DNA of 64,000 bases, from the NCBI GenBank assembly GCA_012064385.1, contig QRDG01000415.1, positions 2,682,340 to 2,746,339 of the forward strand, in the 5' to 3' direction. Positions within the stretch are counted from its first letter, which is position 1. Each line of letters starts with the position of its first letter. Below are positions 34,322 through 45,504 of this stretch, piece after piece. The notes beneath the pieces are model-generated. The model had not been told where the DNA came from, did not search any database, and saw only the letters and a list, made by a program, of their open reading frames with translations. The DNA is from Puccinellia tenuiflora (Eukaryota > Streptophyta > Magnoliopsida > Poales > Poaceae). The position numbers and the translations under genes were made by a program.

Positions 34322-34530
34322 ATACACATAGTTTAAAAAATCGGACCGGACCGGCGGTTCAACCGGAAAAAACCGGAACCGGAGCCCCTGCCGGTCTGTT
34401 AAGCGCACTGGACCGGACGCGCAATTGAGCCGGAGAAAACCGGTTAAACCGCGGTCGGACCGCCGGTTTTCGAACTAAACCAGCCATTTCCGGTCCAGCC
34501 GGTTCAATTCTCTCAGAATTTGAAAAATAT

Positions 34531-34613
34531 TATTGCGGCCACCAGGGATCGAACTATGATCCTCACGCGCACAGCGCGGAGAGAGGATTCCCCTAACCAG
34601 TAGACCAACGATT
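34531..34613 (-). other. tRNA-like sequence within the outer hAT
   Basis: The minus strand reads GTTGGTCTACTGGTTAGGGG, an A-box-like start, and later GGATCATAGTTCGATCCCTG, a B-box-like T arm, with about 45 bp between. This looks like a Pol III promoter of a SINE or decayed tRNA. The overall cloverleaf is poor. Confidence 0.4.
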
Positions 34614-34697
34614 GCTTCATGTCTATGAGGAGATACATTCGTATTTGTCCATTACTTACATGGTAGCATAAAAACCAACAACAAGATACATAACGAC

Positions 34698-35420
34698 TAG
34701 GGGTGGGCATAAAAAGACCGAAACCGAACACCGAACCGAATTAACCGGAACCGAAACCGAATTAACCGAAACCGAATTAACCGAGACTAATTTCGGTGTG
34801 TAAGTATGATAAACCGAATTTTAAATAATTAATTCGGTTTTAACATCTAATTAGCCGAAAGAACCGTATTAACCGAAGATATGAGCGAACAGAGATGAGA
34901 GCCCTCGTCATACTAACTTCTCAGCCCGGTAATTAAAGTATAATAACCCCATGCACCGTAATCCTGGCCTACATAGCTGCCCCATGCATGTAAGCCTTTT
35001 TTTAGGTCATGCACGCACGTAGGCTTGGCCAAGCGCATATCTCCTCTATTTCCAAGTTGTTACTGTCTTACTGGTTGAGAGTTGATACATGATCATTCAT
35101 TTTTTAACCCATACATTCAGATTGGTGCATGCACATGCTGATGCTGGCATGGTATGCAACCATGCACGGATGCACCTATGCCAGGAAGCATGCACATACA
35201 CATGCAATACGTATGTTTCGACCTGCTGTTCGGTATGTTTTTCCCTACTCATTTGGACATATCGGTTAAAACCGAACACCGAACCGAATTATCGGTTAAC
35301 CGAACTTCCGATTAATTAGAAAAACGATATAATTTCGGTGCCTATTTTCTATAAACCGAATTATGGAAAAAACCGAAAAACCGAACCGAATTTTCGGTTA
35401 AAACCGAACGCCCAGGCCTA
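34698..35420. mobile_element. Nested hAT element with perfect 8-bp TSD
   Basis: The ends TAGGGGTGGGC and (complement) TAGGCCTGGGCG enclose repeats of ACCGAACCGAATT and TTCGGTTTTAAC. The exact duplication ATAACGAC lies at 34690-34697 and 35421-35428. It is 723 bp without coding capacity. Confidence 0.92.
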
Positions 35421-35773
35421 ATAACGACACATGTGTGTTAGCGACTTAGCTCTTGGCTCCTCGTTTCTTTTTCTTTGAAGTTTCAACAAGGCTACTGATA
35501 TGGTTTGCTGCTTGCTGTAGGAAGTGTGAGAGTCGAAGTTGCTGCTCATGTGTTGAGTACTTTGCTATATATTATTGTGTCAAAATTTCAAGTCTGGATA
35601 ATTTTTACATACAAAATTATTTCTTTATTGCAGCATTTATAAGTAAAAATATATTACTTTGTAACTTAAAAAACCAGACAATGAACCAGTGAACCAGCGG
35701 TCCGACCGCTAAAAACCTGAACCGACGCCCTCGCCGGTTCGATTACCGGTCCGGTTTTTTAAACTATGCACAT

Positions 35774-36016
35774 ACATCGATCTCCCCTGGGACTACTACC
35801 TCGTCATCACTTCCAGGTGAACCAACTGAATAATCCAAGTTTGGCATCATTTCCTGCCAGTATGAGCGACGAAGCGTCCATGCAAGGGAAATAATTAATC
35901 ACGGGATGCACATGCCTGCGAGCGCCTATTCCGGCCGCGGGTATCTTGGCGCGGACATGAAATGGTTGGATGTGCAGATGGTAGAAGCAAACCGGCATTC
36001 ACGGCACTCAAAGACA
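35774..36016. other. Short spacer
   Basis: Nothing recognisable between the hAT and the Stowaway MITE. Confidence 0.5.
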
Positions 36017-36114
36017 TACTCTCTCCGATTCATAAAAATTGTCGCCCACTCAGTACAAAGTTTAAACTGATTTAATATAAGATGAACGACACTTTTTATA
36101 AATCGGAGGGAGTA
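36017..36114. mobile_element. Stowaway MITE, 98 bp
   Basis: It starts TACTCTCTCCGATTCATAAA and ends CGGAGGGAGTA, with inner complementary AAAATTGTCG and CGACACTTTTTATAAATCGG segments. TA sites flank it. Confidence 0.88.
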
Positions 36115-38157
36115 TTTATCTATGACAGACGGACGGTGCACAACAGATGGAATAATATTGTTGGAATATAAAGAGATCAATTGCACAAAAACCACCACCA
36201 TTCAGAGTAACATTATGGAATACCATCGGTGCAGGATGATATCGTGACAAAAAAACACTGATAGGTCAAATTAGTCTCGCTAACACATTTTCTGACTAGT
36301 AGAACCCGCCAGTAACGATGTTGCATCAATTCTACACACTGTTTGATCGTTAAACTGCACATAGGGCCCACCCGTTAGCACCTTCATCCAAATTCTCCCT
36401 TCTGGACATTGTGTTGAGCACCTCCCGTGTGCCGACCATTCGTCGCCGGAGGAAGTAGCGTCGGCCGGAGCCGTGCAGTGACGGGGAAATGAGGAGGCGC
36501 AGTCGGTGGGCACTCGTGCGCTGAACCCGGCACATCGGGCCTCCTCGTCATCGTCGTCCACAAGCGCCTCCATGATCTCCAGGTCGCCGAACACCATGCT
36601 CAGCGCGGGTCTTAGGGCTACCCGTCCTCGACCGTGGGTTCATCTCGTTCGGTAGATTAGATTAGAGTCGGTAACACCATGCTTCAAGTTGGGCAACATA
36701 CCAGATTAGATTACTACGTAGATGTAGACCAGAGTCCCCAAGCCATTATATACAAACGCATGGGATGTATTTGCTCTTCTGGCTGTTCTCATTTCTTGTC
36801 GCTGTCGACCGCCGTATACATACGGAAGACGGAGAAATCTGTCACCGGTTTTTCAAATCGATGATGATGCTCCAGAGCAATCACAGAGCCGTGCAACAAT
36901 CGTATTGTTGAAAAAAGAACCACGGATCTTTTAAAATAGAGTTGGTAAACACTCCTAAAATCATATCGACTCGTCAATGCTTCGTTGGCAGACCAAACCC
37001 AGATTAAATGTACTATACGTACGTAGACGTAGAGACGCCAAAAAAAAAAAAAAACCCAGCAAATTAACAAAAGCATGGCTTGTTTTTGCGCTCCGTCGCT
37101 AGCTTGGTTTTAGATAAAAGGTAAAATTGCCCAGCTTTGAATTATAACAAAGCTCAGAAGTTCCACGGCAGATTACATGATGCTGAAAGATCAGCTTACA
37201 GGTAGCAAAAAACAAGCAGAAAAATAAAACAACAAGCGCGGCTTGAACTTCGGAACCACCGTCTAACAAGATCCGCGCCAAGGAAGGAAGCCGTGAAGAA
37301 AGGCACGCCACCAGGAAGATCCAGCCTTCGTCTACCTTCTGCGCGTCGTTGATATGTCTTTCGCCTCCACCTTCGAAGAAGACCCCTGTCTTCTCGCCCT
37401 GGGTCGTGGCGCGCCGCACCAACAGAAGGCAGAGTAGCTCACCATAGAGCACGAGAGCACATACCAGACGAATTGCCGATGGAAAGAACACCCAGCACGG
37501 ACAACACTGCACGCGAGCAACCCACAGACGTCGCTGCCGGCACCGACGACCCGGCAAGACGCAAGCTTTAGGACGAAGACACTCACTGGAGATACGGCAG
37601 AGAGCAGGCGAAGGCCGGCGTGGAAGGCCAAGCCTCGCCCAAGCCGCTGGCTCAACACATCTGCCAGGACGCTGCCGCCGGAGAGGGGAACCAAAACATG
37701 TCTAGATACGGATAGAAAGCAAAAGTCCAAAACATCTTATATTTTGATACGGAGGGAGTAGAAGATGATGGTCCGGAGCCACGGTAGTGTCGTGTTGTTC
37801 CAATTTGTAAAGAAAAGACGTTGCGGAGGAGCGAGGCACGCGAACAACCCTGGTCGTCGACTCGGACGGGATTTGCATAGTTCATGTTGCTTGAATTGAC
37901 TGAGTGCATGTAGAATCTTTATCTTGAAACCCGGCGGGATCTCAAAGTCGAGCGTGTGCGAAGTATCTCTTTCGAGGGCAGCGTTTCGACACCCGGTCAT
38001 TGATATACCCTTTAATTAAAATACATTTTAATCGTAAATTTGAATGTTAAAGACGCGACTAGGCGTAAGCTGCTTCGATCTGGCGAATCCCGAAGCGAAC
38101 ATGTGCCGTGTGCGCGCATGTCCCGCGCGCGGCCCGTCGAATGAACGCGCGGCCCGC
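36115..38157. other. Stretch without supported gene
   Basis: It contains a GC-rich minus-strand frame (36597-36280, MVFGDLEIMEALVDDDDEEA) without recognised domain, which could be a small gene fragment. There is also a GC-rich segment at 37240-37700 with overlapping frames, and one half of a Stowaway MITE ending GATACGGAGGGAGTA at 37759. From about 38040 the sequence becomes GC-rich and may belong to the left part of the FAR1-type MULE interrupted by the solo LTR. Confidence 0.45.
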
Positions 38158-39734
38158 TGATAGCGCGAGAGGTGTTAATCAATCACGCTTCGTTGGGCAC
38201 CCCAAGAGGAAGGTTTGAGGAGCACAGCAGCAAGTTTTCCCTCAGTTAGAAACCAAGGTTATCGAACCAGTAGGAGTGAGAAATGCTTCAGAAGGTTGTC
38301 CACTACTGCAATGGCGCCAGAAAAAGAGCTGTTGCAGGGGAGACAGTGGAACCTGCAGAACACAATCAAACTACTTTGCCCCAACGAAGCAGTGAGGTTG
38401 TCAATCTCACCGGCCTTGCTGAATACAAAGGATTAAATGTATGTGTGGAAGGAAGCTTGTTTGCAGTAAATGAAAGCAGTAGAGCAGTTAATTTAATTGC
38501 AGATGTAAAATAATAGACCGGGGTCCACAGTTCACTAGTGGTGTCTTCTCCATAAATAAAATACTACACATGCTGGGTAACAAATTACAGCTGGGCAATT
38601 GACAGAATAGAGAATGCATGAACATTGCATAATACAGAGGATGATGATGTCTATATGAGATGCTTTGGGCATTACGACAAAATACATAGATAGCTGTTCC
38701 AAGCATACACCTATGCCTAAATAGTCCACCTTTGAGATAACATACCGTAAAATCTCTCCAGTATTAAGTTGTAAGCAACAGACAATTGCATGAAGAACTG
38801 TGCATAAAGTTTACTCCCTAGTAGCAACGGCACTCCCCCGTCCTTATATGTTTTTGTCACTCAAGCCAAGGCACACAGGGACCGAACCCACTATCTAGCA
38901 TAAATACTCCCTCTTGGAGATACAAGCAACTACTTGATCAAGGCAATTACAAGTACCGGAAAGCATGCAAGATCACAAATAACATAGACATGATAATATC
39001 AATAATCAACATTACAAGGTACTTCTCTATTCATCGGATCCCAGCAAACACAACATGTAGCATTACAATAAGATGATCTTGATCATGATAGGAAGCTCAC
39101 AAGATCTAAACATGATAGCACAAGAGGAGAAGACTACCATCTAGCTACTGCATGGACCCGTAGTCCAAGGATGAACTACTCACACATCTGTCCGGAGGCG
39201 GGCATGGTGGTGTAGAGCCCTCCGGCGATGATTCCCCTCTCTGGCAGGGTGCCGGGGAGAGCTTCAGAACCCTCCCGAACTAGGGTTGACGACGGCGGCG
39301 GCGACGGATGTTTTTCTGGAATTTTGATCAGGTACTTAGGGTTTTCTCGTCGGGGGGATTATATAGGCGAAAGGGCGGCGTCGGTGGAGGCCCGAGGGGG
39401 CCACACCACCTGGTGGCGCGGCAGACAGGTGGGCCGCGCCACCCTAGGGTGTGGTCGCCCTCTGGTGCGTCTTCGGCTCCCCTTTGGACTCCGTGTGCGT
39501 GACGAAATTATAAGATCCTGGGTTTTTGTCCCGTCCGATTCCGAGAATATTTCCTTAAGTACTTTTCTGAAACGGAAAAACAGCAGAAAACAGGAACTGG
39601 CACTGGGGCATCTTGTTAATATGTTAGTTCCAAAAATGCATAAAAATGCTATAAGATGTAAACAAAACATGTAGCAAAAGGTATGAAAACAAGCATGGAT
39701 CATAAGAAATTATAGATACGTCGGAGACGTATCA
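38158..39734 (-). mobile_element. Solo LTR with 5-bp TSD CCCGC
   Basis: The block begins TGATAGCGCGAGAGG and ends GACGTATCA, giving TGATA/TATCA inverted termini. The exact 5-bp duplication CCCGC lies at 38153-38157 and 39735-39739. The minus-strand start TGATACGTCTCCGACGTATC is typical of a Triticeae Gypsy-type LTR family. With no internal domain or second LTR, it is a solo LTR left by unequal recombination. The frames inside, such as 39228-39674, are LTR sequence and not genes. Confidence 0.9.
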
Positions 39735-39739
39735 CCCGC

Positions 39740-40616
39740 GCGGTCAAACTGCCGGCCACTTTCATGTGCGCGGTCCAGCGAGGCCAGAGACCGACCACAA
39801 AAAAGCCCATTACTCCGGTTCGGCCCAAAAACGGAACACAATAAACAGGCAAATCGAGAGCGAGCACAGCCACACGAATAAAAAGGAATCTCCTACCTGC
39901 CCCCGATCCCAATCTTTCTTCTCTTCTTCTCCACGAAAGACTCCATCGCCATGGCAGCACCGGTTGAATTCACCTGAAAAACAGTCAAGAAAACTCCCAG
40001 AACGAGATCTACAACACGAACAGGTACTGCCCTGCTCCTAACACTGCCTGTCTACTTGAGTTATCCACCAAAAACACATGAGATTTGGGGGATGGGACAA
40101 CACACAAATCAAAAGTAGATGCTGTCATGTTTTGGGAACAAAATCAAGTAGATGCCACATTTGGGAAACAGAATTCAGTGAACTATACATGAATTGAGTA
40201 TCAAACACAAACAGTAAAAAGCAATAACCTTGCAAACACAAGTGTTGTTCAAGAATTCTGTGGTATCTGTAAAATGTAAGCATCAGACTATAAAAGAACG
40301 AACCACCGAGTAGATCTAACATTTGCTTATAAAGAAAAATAAGATTGCTCCTTATCTGTGATATCTATGCATGAAAAATTGCTATAACTGCTGTTCCAGG
40401 TGCCTCCATGTTTGTTAAGGTCAGGTAAGTTGTATCATGGGTGTAAACAGTGGTTTGCATGCTTGTGTAACACCTGCACGTGGAAAGGAACGAGTTAGAA
40501 AAGTTATCCATGTATAATAACTAGAGTTACCATATAATTTACACAAAAGTTACCATGCAGCAAGTTTGTTTCATGGTATAATGTGACCTTGATTGTGAAT
40601 AAACAGGGGGCAGACA
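39740..40616. other. Probable 5' region of the FAR1-like gene
   Basis: It continues the GC-rich sequence left of the solo LTR, with CCATGGCAGC at about 39949, then becomes AT-rich up to the ATG at 40617. No separate gene is supported. It is presumably promoter and leader of the FAR1-like gene and perhaps part of the element's terminal repeat. The matching right end lies outside the window. Confidence 0.45.
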
Positions 40617-40735
40617 ATGCAAATAAATTTGGACGGTGAACCGGGGGACATGAATGAGGATGCTGACGTATCACGTGCGAACAATGTTGCGGAAAACTCA
40701 AATGCAGGTATGTATGGTAAAAACTATTTAAAAGA

Positions 40736-41165
40736 AGTTACCATGTAAAAAATACTATAGTTACCATTCTGTTCCAAAGAAAGTTACCATGGGAGCATAG
40801 CTAAAGTTACCATCTGTTGTGAGAAACTTAGCAACCTGTTTTCTCTTAAGTTAGTTACCATGTAAAAAATAGTGTAGTTACCATGCTGTAGCAAAAAAAG
40901 TTACCATGGGAGCATAGATGAAGTTACCATCTGTTATGATAAAATTTATCAAGCTGTTTTCTCTTATGTTATCTATGCATGTTATGATAAAAAGTTACCA
41001 TGTAAAAATAACTAGAGTTACCATGATGTTGCAATAAAAATTAACATGAGAGCATATCTAAAGTTACCATCTGTTGTGATAAAATTATATCAAGTTGTTT
41101 CCTCTTAAGTTATCTATGCATGTTACGATAAAAGGTTACCATGTAAAAATAAATAGAGTTACCAT
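40736..41165. repeat. Degenerate tandem repeat with GTTACCAT, intron 1 of the FAR1-like gene
   Basis: Units beginning GTTACCATGTAAAAA recur at about 40737, 40855, 40992 and 41135 (spacing about 118-143 bp). Each holds three to four GTTACCAT words linked by GGGAGCATAG, CATCTGTTGTGA and TCAAGCTGTTTTCTCTTA. The CACTA element splits the last unit, which resumes at 54594. Confidence 0.9.
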
Positions 41166-41185
41166 CACTAGTAGAAAACCCCCTT

Positions 41186-41395
41186 TTAGTCCCGGTTCGT
41201 TTGGGCCATTAGTCCCGGTTCCCCAACCGGGACTAGCAAATCGGGACTAATGCTAGTCCCGGTTGGGACACGAACCGGGACTAATGGGGGGGGGGGGGGG
41301 CACGTGGCCCGGCCGGAGGCAGCAGAGGGCGGAGGGGCTTTAGTCCCGGTTCGTAATACGAACCGGGACTATTGTCCCTGGGCTTTAGTCCCGCT
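41186..41395. repeat. Left subterminal repeats of the 13.4-kb CACTA
   Basis: Six to seven copies of AGTCCCGGTT or its complement AACCGGGACTA, several in facing pairs, plus a G17 run at 41286-41302. Confidence 0.88.
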
Positions 41396-41754
41396 ATTGT
41401 CCGTCAGATTTTTTCACTTTTTAATTTCAGAAAATTGTTTAAATTTGTAAAATCAATAATGCTTATTCTGTAATTCATAAAATATGAATAAAATACCAAA
41501 ATGTTCAGAAAACAAGACCTATTTGATTATGTCAAATGCATGCATGTTTAAAAAACTTAAATTAAATATTTTTTAGAACTACAAAAATGTCACTACTAGT
41601 GAAATATGGTGAACCACTATTACACATATCGTCACGAATATATTACACACATCTCATTCGTCGTGCTTGGTCGAACATATTACAAACGGTACATGTAGTA
41701 CACACGAGTTTCATTCTTATATATATACATCTCTTTTACACTCACTATTTAATT

Positions 41755-43575
41755 TCAACCTAGCTTATAGTAGTATTCTCCTTTCGGATCTAGGACCTCT
41801 GCATCTAAGAATCCGGCAAATTCCTCTTGAATTGCTCGTACGCGATCCTGTGGTAGAAGGCCTTCTCGCAACCGTTCGATCTAATTAAAAAAGGGTCAAT
41901 ATATATGAATGAAAGTAAACACAATTGATGGCAATAAACTAAAATTATGAATATTGCATACGCACTTCAAGTTGTTTTAAGATTCTGCCCTTCTCACAGC
42001 ACGTCTGACGAATGAACTCGCAGACGTAGTATCCACATAAATGATTCCCACTTCCCTGCCTCAAGCACTTTACGGGAACAGAGTTCAATCAAAATAATAA
42101 TCAAGAATGGTAATGGTATTGAACTAGAATCAAAGAGATGCGCGGATCTAGGTAGTAATACTTACATTTATTGGTTTAAATGTAAGCTCCTTCGCCCAAT
42201 CACCCCTAGCCCTGGTGGTGAATCGTTTCCAAGCTCTGCCCGGCAAAAAAATGAATAAAGGAGTTATATATTAATTACTTGTTATCAGTAAATGAACGGA
42301 AAGTTGCCGATATAGTGCCATAATATGATTGAAATTACCTCTGGAGGCATTCCTACATGTCCGTCCAATCCTTAAGGGGTTTATGTAACGAGTCCATGAC
42401 AAGTACTACTTCTTTGTCAGGCATAATGATTAGCAGAATAAAGTGGAAGCTGCGCACGCATAAGTCATCAATTATACACTTAACATCGAGAAATTAAGCG
42501 AAATAGAATGTGTAGTAACACTTACTTGAAGTTGTAAGGAAATAGTATTTCTCTTTTGGTTTCGTTAAACCGTAACGCATTTACCAAGTTATTCTATGTA
42601 TCATTGTAAAAATCATGGAGACTTTTTTCATGAACGTAATCTGGGTCAACAAACCCAATGTCATAGATTTGTCCTTTTTTGCATTGGAGAATCTTCATTC
42701 TGCATAATTAATATAGTGATGAGTAAGATTATAAATGCAATGAACGAGGTGAGCTAGCTAGAGACTTAATTACAGAAATAATACTTACAGACAATAGGCA
42801 CTGATGATAGCTTTGTCAAGGGCGTCTTGTTGGTATAACTGAAATAATTCAGAAAATTCAATCATTACCACGCCAGCTCCATGCCCGTAATCCTCGTTCT
42901 TATATCCCACGTAGATCCAATTTCCCCCTTTCTTTGAGTCTGTCATGTACCAACTATGCAATCTTCGCATTTTTGTTGGTAGATCTTTGACTAACTCAGG
43001 TTTGACGAGAGGATGCCCGTGCGGTATTTGTATTTTGGAACTATTTCTTCGTGGAATTGTAATTGGTCTAAGTACTGAGCAATAGACATGCCCCGAGCAG
43101 AGGCTGCTTCTCCTTACAATGCAACAAACTCAGGATCGATGCCGACCGCACATTTGCTCGACCCCACCTCGGTATTGGAAGACACTTTGAGCGGGGGGCA
43201 CAATTGTTTTTTCTGTTCTCCGAGCTGGGGAACTGATTTCCGGCTTGCACTACTACTCTTCGACCGCTGTTTATTTGCCCGAACCGACTTGAGAATAGAG
43301 CGGTCATAGTCTGGTGTCAGCTTTGGTGGGGGTTGGGCCATATTTTTCAGCATTTTCACGACATCGGCATGTTCTTGTGGGGTGGAGGGGAACTCTGGCT
43401 CTTTCGGCTTCTTGAAATTAGCAAACCATGCGTCGCATTCGGCCTTTATGTACACCGCATTTTCCTCCGGTGTACGGTCGTAAGGTCTCTTGGCAAGATT
43501 CTTGTGAGGTACTTTTGGGAGGGGTGACCCCTTACGTTTTGGTGATTGGTTTTTATCGAACCCTAGAGTACCCAC
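41755..43575 (-). pseudogene. TNP1-like gene, 3' part with Ulp1-type C48 peptidase domain
   Basis: It follows the 561-aa frame after a Pro/Gln-rich linker with two in-frame stops. It opens near 43575 with LGFDKNQSPKRKGSPLPKVP and KRPYDRTPEENAVYIKAECD. Several exons follow: LPTKMRRLHSWYMTDSKKGG with IEFSELFQLYQQDALDKAII (42970-42785); MKILQCKKGQIYDIGFVDPD (about 42700); FHFILLIIMPDKEVVLVMDS (about 42440); NHLCGYYVCEFIRQTCCEKG (about 42040); and a last exon, DRVRAIQEEFAGFLDAEVLD, to a TGA at 41755-41757. HF, MDSL and LCGYYVC correspond to the His, Asp and Cys regions of Ulp1 peptidases. An in-frame stop in YNDT-stop-NNL near 42600 and another at TDM-stop-ECLQR near 42355 make an active product unlikely. 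Confidence 0.72.
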
Positions 43576-43752
43576 ACGCGGCGGCGGAGACGGCTGTGCT
43601 GGAGACTGAGGCGGCGGAGACGGCTGCTCTAGAGACTGGTGAGGTGGCGGATACGGCGCCTAAGGCGGCGGCGGCGAAGAGGACTGTTGCGCTGGAGAGT
43701 GGTGAGGCGGCTGCGGTGGAGAGGACTGTTGCGTTGGAGACTGGTGAGGAGT

Positions 43753-45438
43753 TCATGGCCTTGGCGGCCAGTTTGGAAGCACGATGAATTCCCTTGGCCA
43801 TAGAATGGTCCCTTTCCTGGCTTCTCCAAGTTCAACCACCTCCCCATCTTCACCTGCAGGGTGTTCCAGTTTCAGCTCCTCAAATGCTTTACTAACTTCA
43901 ACCACCCCGACAACAGCGTAGTCATGAGGAACCGGGGAGCAATGGAAAGTTGGTGTAGGTCCAATTGGTACGGCATAGCCGACCGCCACCTTCATGGTTA
44001 AGTTGAGCACTTTCACATGTAGCTCACAAGGTGTGCTCTCCGTGATATCATCCACTGGGTAGCGACGAAGAGGATCCGTCGTCAGTGCATCATCATCACC
44101 AGCCGGGACCATGCTCGAAGCCACGTTGCTTTTCCGATATGATGGGTCGGTAGCATCGACTGCAGCTTCTACAACGTGCTGCTGAGATAGGCCGGCAGTG
44201 CCTTGCTGGCTAAGTCGGTCAATTTGATCCTGCTGCCGCTTCATTGTTTCTTCTATATGACGCAGCCGGTCTGCAGCAGCGCTTGCTTCCCTTGCCTCCC
44301 TTTCCTTTCTCCTCAGATGACTTTTATCGGGAAATATTTTCCTTTCTGCGGGAAACCCATGTACCCACGGCTTGGAGCCTGAGGTGCCTCGTGTTCGTCC
44401 TTCGTGTTCGGGATTCCCAAGGGCGCGTGCAAGCTCGTCATTCTCTCTATCGGGACGGAACCGTCCCTCTTCAACATCCTTTACTGATTTCCAAATTTCT
44501 TCGATGGGTAGTAGGGGATTATCCTTGTGTCTTCTGTTATATATGCACTTTCCTTCTGCGTCCAATGTGCCCCCATGCCCGTAAAACCAATTTTTTGACC
44601 GTTCGATCCATCCTTCTTTTGTAGGCTCTGGAACGATCCCTTTAGCCAGCAGGTCGACCTCAAGTTTATCCCACTTAGGCATGGAACAGGCGTAGCCACC
44701 AGGCCGCATAGTATGGTGGTACTTCTTTTTAGCAGCATTTGCCTTATTTATTGCAGACTTTGACTGAACTTCCTCCGATTTCTCGTACGCCACAAAATCT
44801 TCCCAGTAGTCTCTTATCTTCTCATACCCGTGATCGAAATCCGGAGTTTTATCTTTCAAGATAAATTCGGTGTACAATCTTTTCTTAAATTTGTTGAATA
44901 GCTCGGCCATCTTCTTAAGAGTCCACGCCTTGATTTTATCTACTAGAGCTTTTTTTCGGGCATCCATCTCCTCCTCATCTGGCTCCCCCTCCTCTGGATC
45001 CACCTCTAGCAACGGCAAGGTGAAATTAACCATGACCTTTTCAAAAAGGCATTTTTTGCCTTCGGGGCCGAGCCAGCTAACTTCAGGATCCCTTGGCTTA
45101 TTCCATTCTTGGATGGTGATCGGGATGTAGTCCCTAACAACAACACCGCATTGCCTCACAAATTTTGTTCTAACATTAATTGGAGCAATGGGTTCGCAGT
45201 CGTCGGAGTTTGTAATAATCAATGTTGCACCGGAGCCGCCGGCTTCTGCCTTGTCGGCTTCTCCCTCATCGGAGACGCCGAGTTCGGCCTCTTTCCAGAC
45301 GTTGGAGACGCCGTCTCCTCGGTTGAGAGACTCATCCCCCTCACCGGAGTCGTTCAGAAAGTGACTTGCGTCATCCTCGCCGCGGATCATATCCTCGAGG
45401 ATATTTTCCTCATTTTCATCTCTGCCGTGTGGTTCCAT
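43753..45438 (-). CDS. CACTA TNP1/TNPA-like protein, Transposase_24-type, 561 aa open frame
   Basis: An uninterrupted frame starts MEPHGRDENEENILEDMIRG, with an acidic region to about residue 90. A plant En/Spm-type domain (PF03004-like) follows: EKIRDYWEDFVAYEKSEEVQ, SKSAINKANAAKKKYHHTMR, PGGYACSMPKWDKLEVDLLA, about residues 210-290. Then come an NWFYGHGGTLDAEGKC segment, a basic coiled coil (RRKEREAREASAAADRLRHI) and a C-terminal DUF8039-like region (CELHVKVLNLTMKVAVGYAV). Proteins of this class bind subterminal CACTA repeats and help bring the ends together. The frame runs into the Ulp1-bearing 3' part of the same ancestral gene, from which it is cut off by a TGA at 43753. Confidence 0.82.
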   Translation of the reverse strand: MEPHGRDENEENILEDMIRGEDDASHFLNDSGEGDESLNRGDGVSNVWKEAELGVSDEGEADKAEAGGSGATLIITNSDDCEPIAPINVRTKFVRQCGVVVRDYIPITIQEWNKPRDPEVSWLGPEGKKCLFEKVMVNFTLPLLEVDPEEGEPDEEEMDARKKALVDKIKAWTLKKMAELFNKFKKRLYTEFILKDKTPDFDHGYEKIRDYWEDFVAYEKSEEVQSKSAINKANAAKKKYHHTMRPGGYACSMPKWDKLEVDLLAKGIVPEPTKEGWIERSKNWFYGHGGTLDAEGKCIYNRRHKDNPLLPIEEIWKSVKDVEEGRFRPDRENDELARALGNPEHEGRTRGTSGSKPWVHGFPAERKIFPDKSHLRRKEREAREASAAADRLRHIEETMKRQQDQIDRLSQQGTAGLSQQHVVEAAVDATDPSYRKSNVASSMVPAGDDDALTTDPLRRYPVDDITESTPCELHVKVLNLTMKVAVGYAVPIGPTPTFHCSPVPHDYAVVGVVEVSKAFEELKLEHPAGEDGEVVELGEARKGTILWPREFIVLPNWPPRP

Positions 45439-45504
45439 AGTTTCTGCAAAATACGAAAGTTATTTTCGGAGCCGTCTCTGCCGTGTAGTTCAGAAAACTT
45501 GTAG

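Larger units (their letters stand above)
34330..35765. mobile_element. Non-autonomous hAT element (outer), CCGG-rich ends
   Basis: It starts AGTTTAAAAAATCGGACCGG and ends with the complement of AGTTTAAAAAACCGGACCGG. The flanking 8-mers are ATACACAT and ATGCACAT, a 7/8 match as expected for an aged hAT target duplication. The subterminal regions are rich in CCGGTT(C/T)AACCGG-type words. It has no transposase and carries a second hAT inside. Confidence 0.85.

Noticed and set aside
36280..36597. Minus-strand 105-codon frame starting MVFGDLEIMEALVDDDDEEA
   Set aside because: Could be a gene fragment, but there is no recognised domain, partner exon or conservation evidence, so it was not listed as a gene.
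37695..37759. Second Stowaway MITE
   Set aside because: Only one terminal (GATACGGAGGGAGTA) is clear; the opposite end is missing, so it is mentioned only as a half-element.
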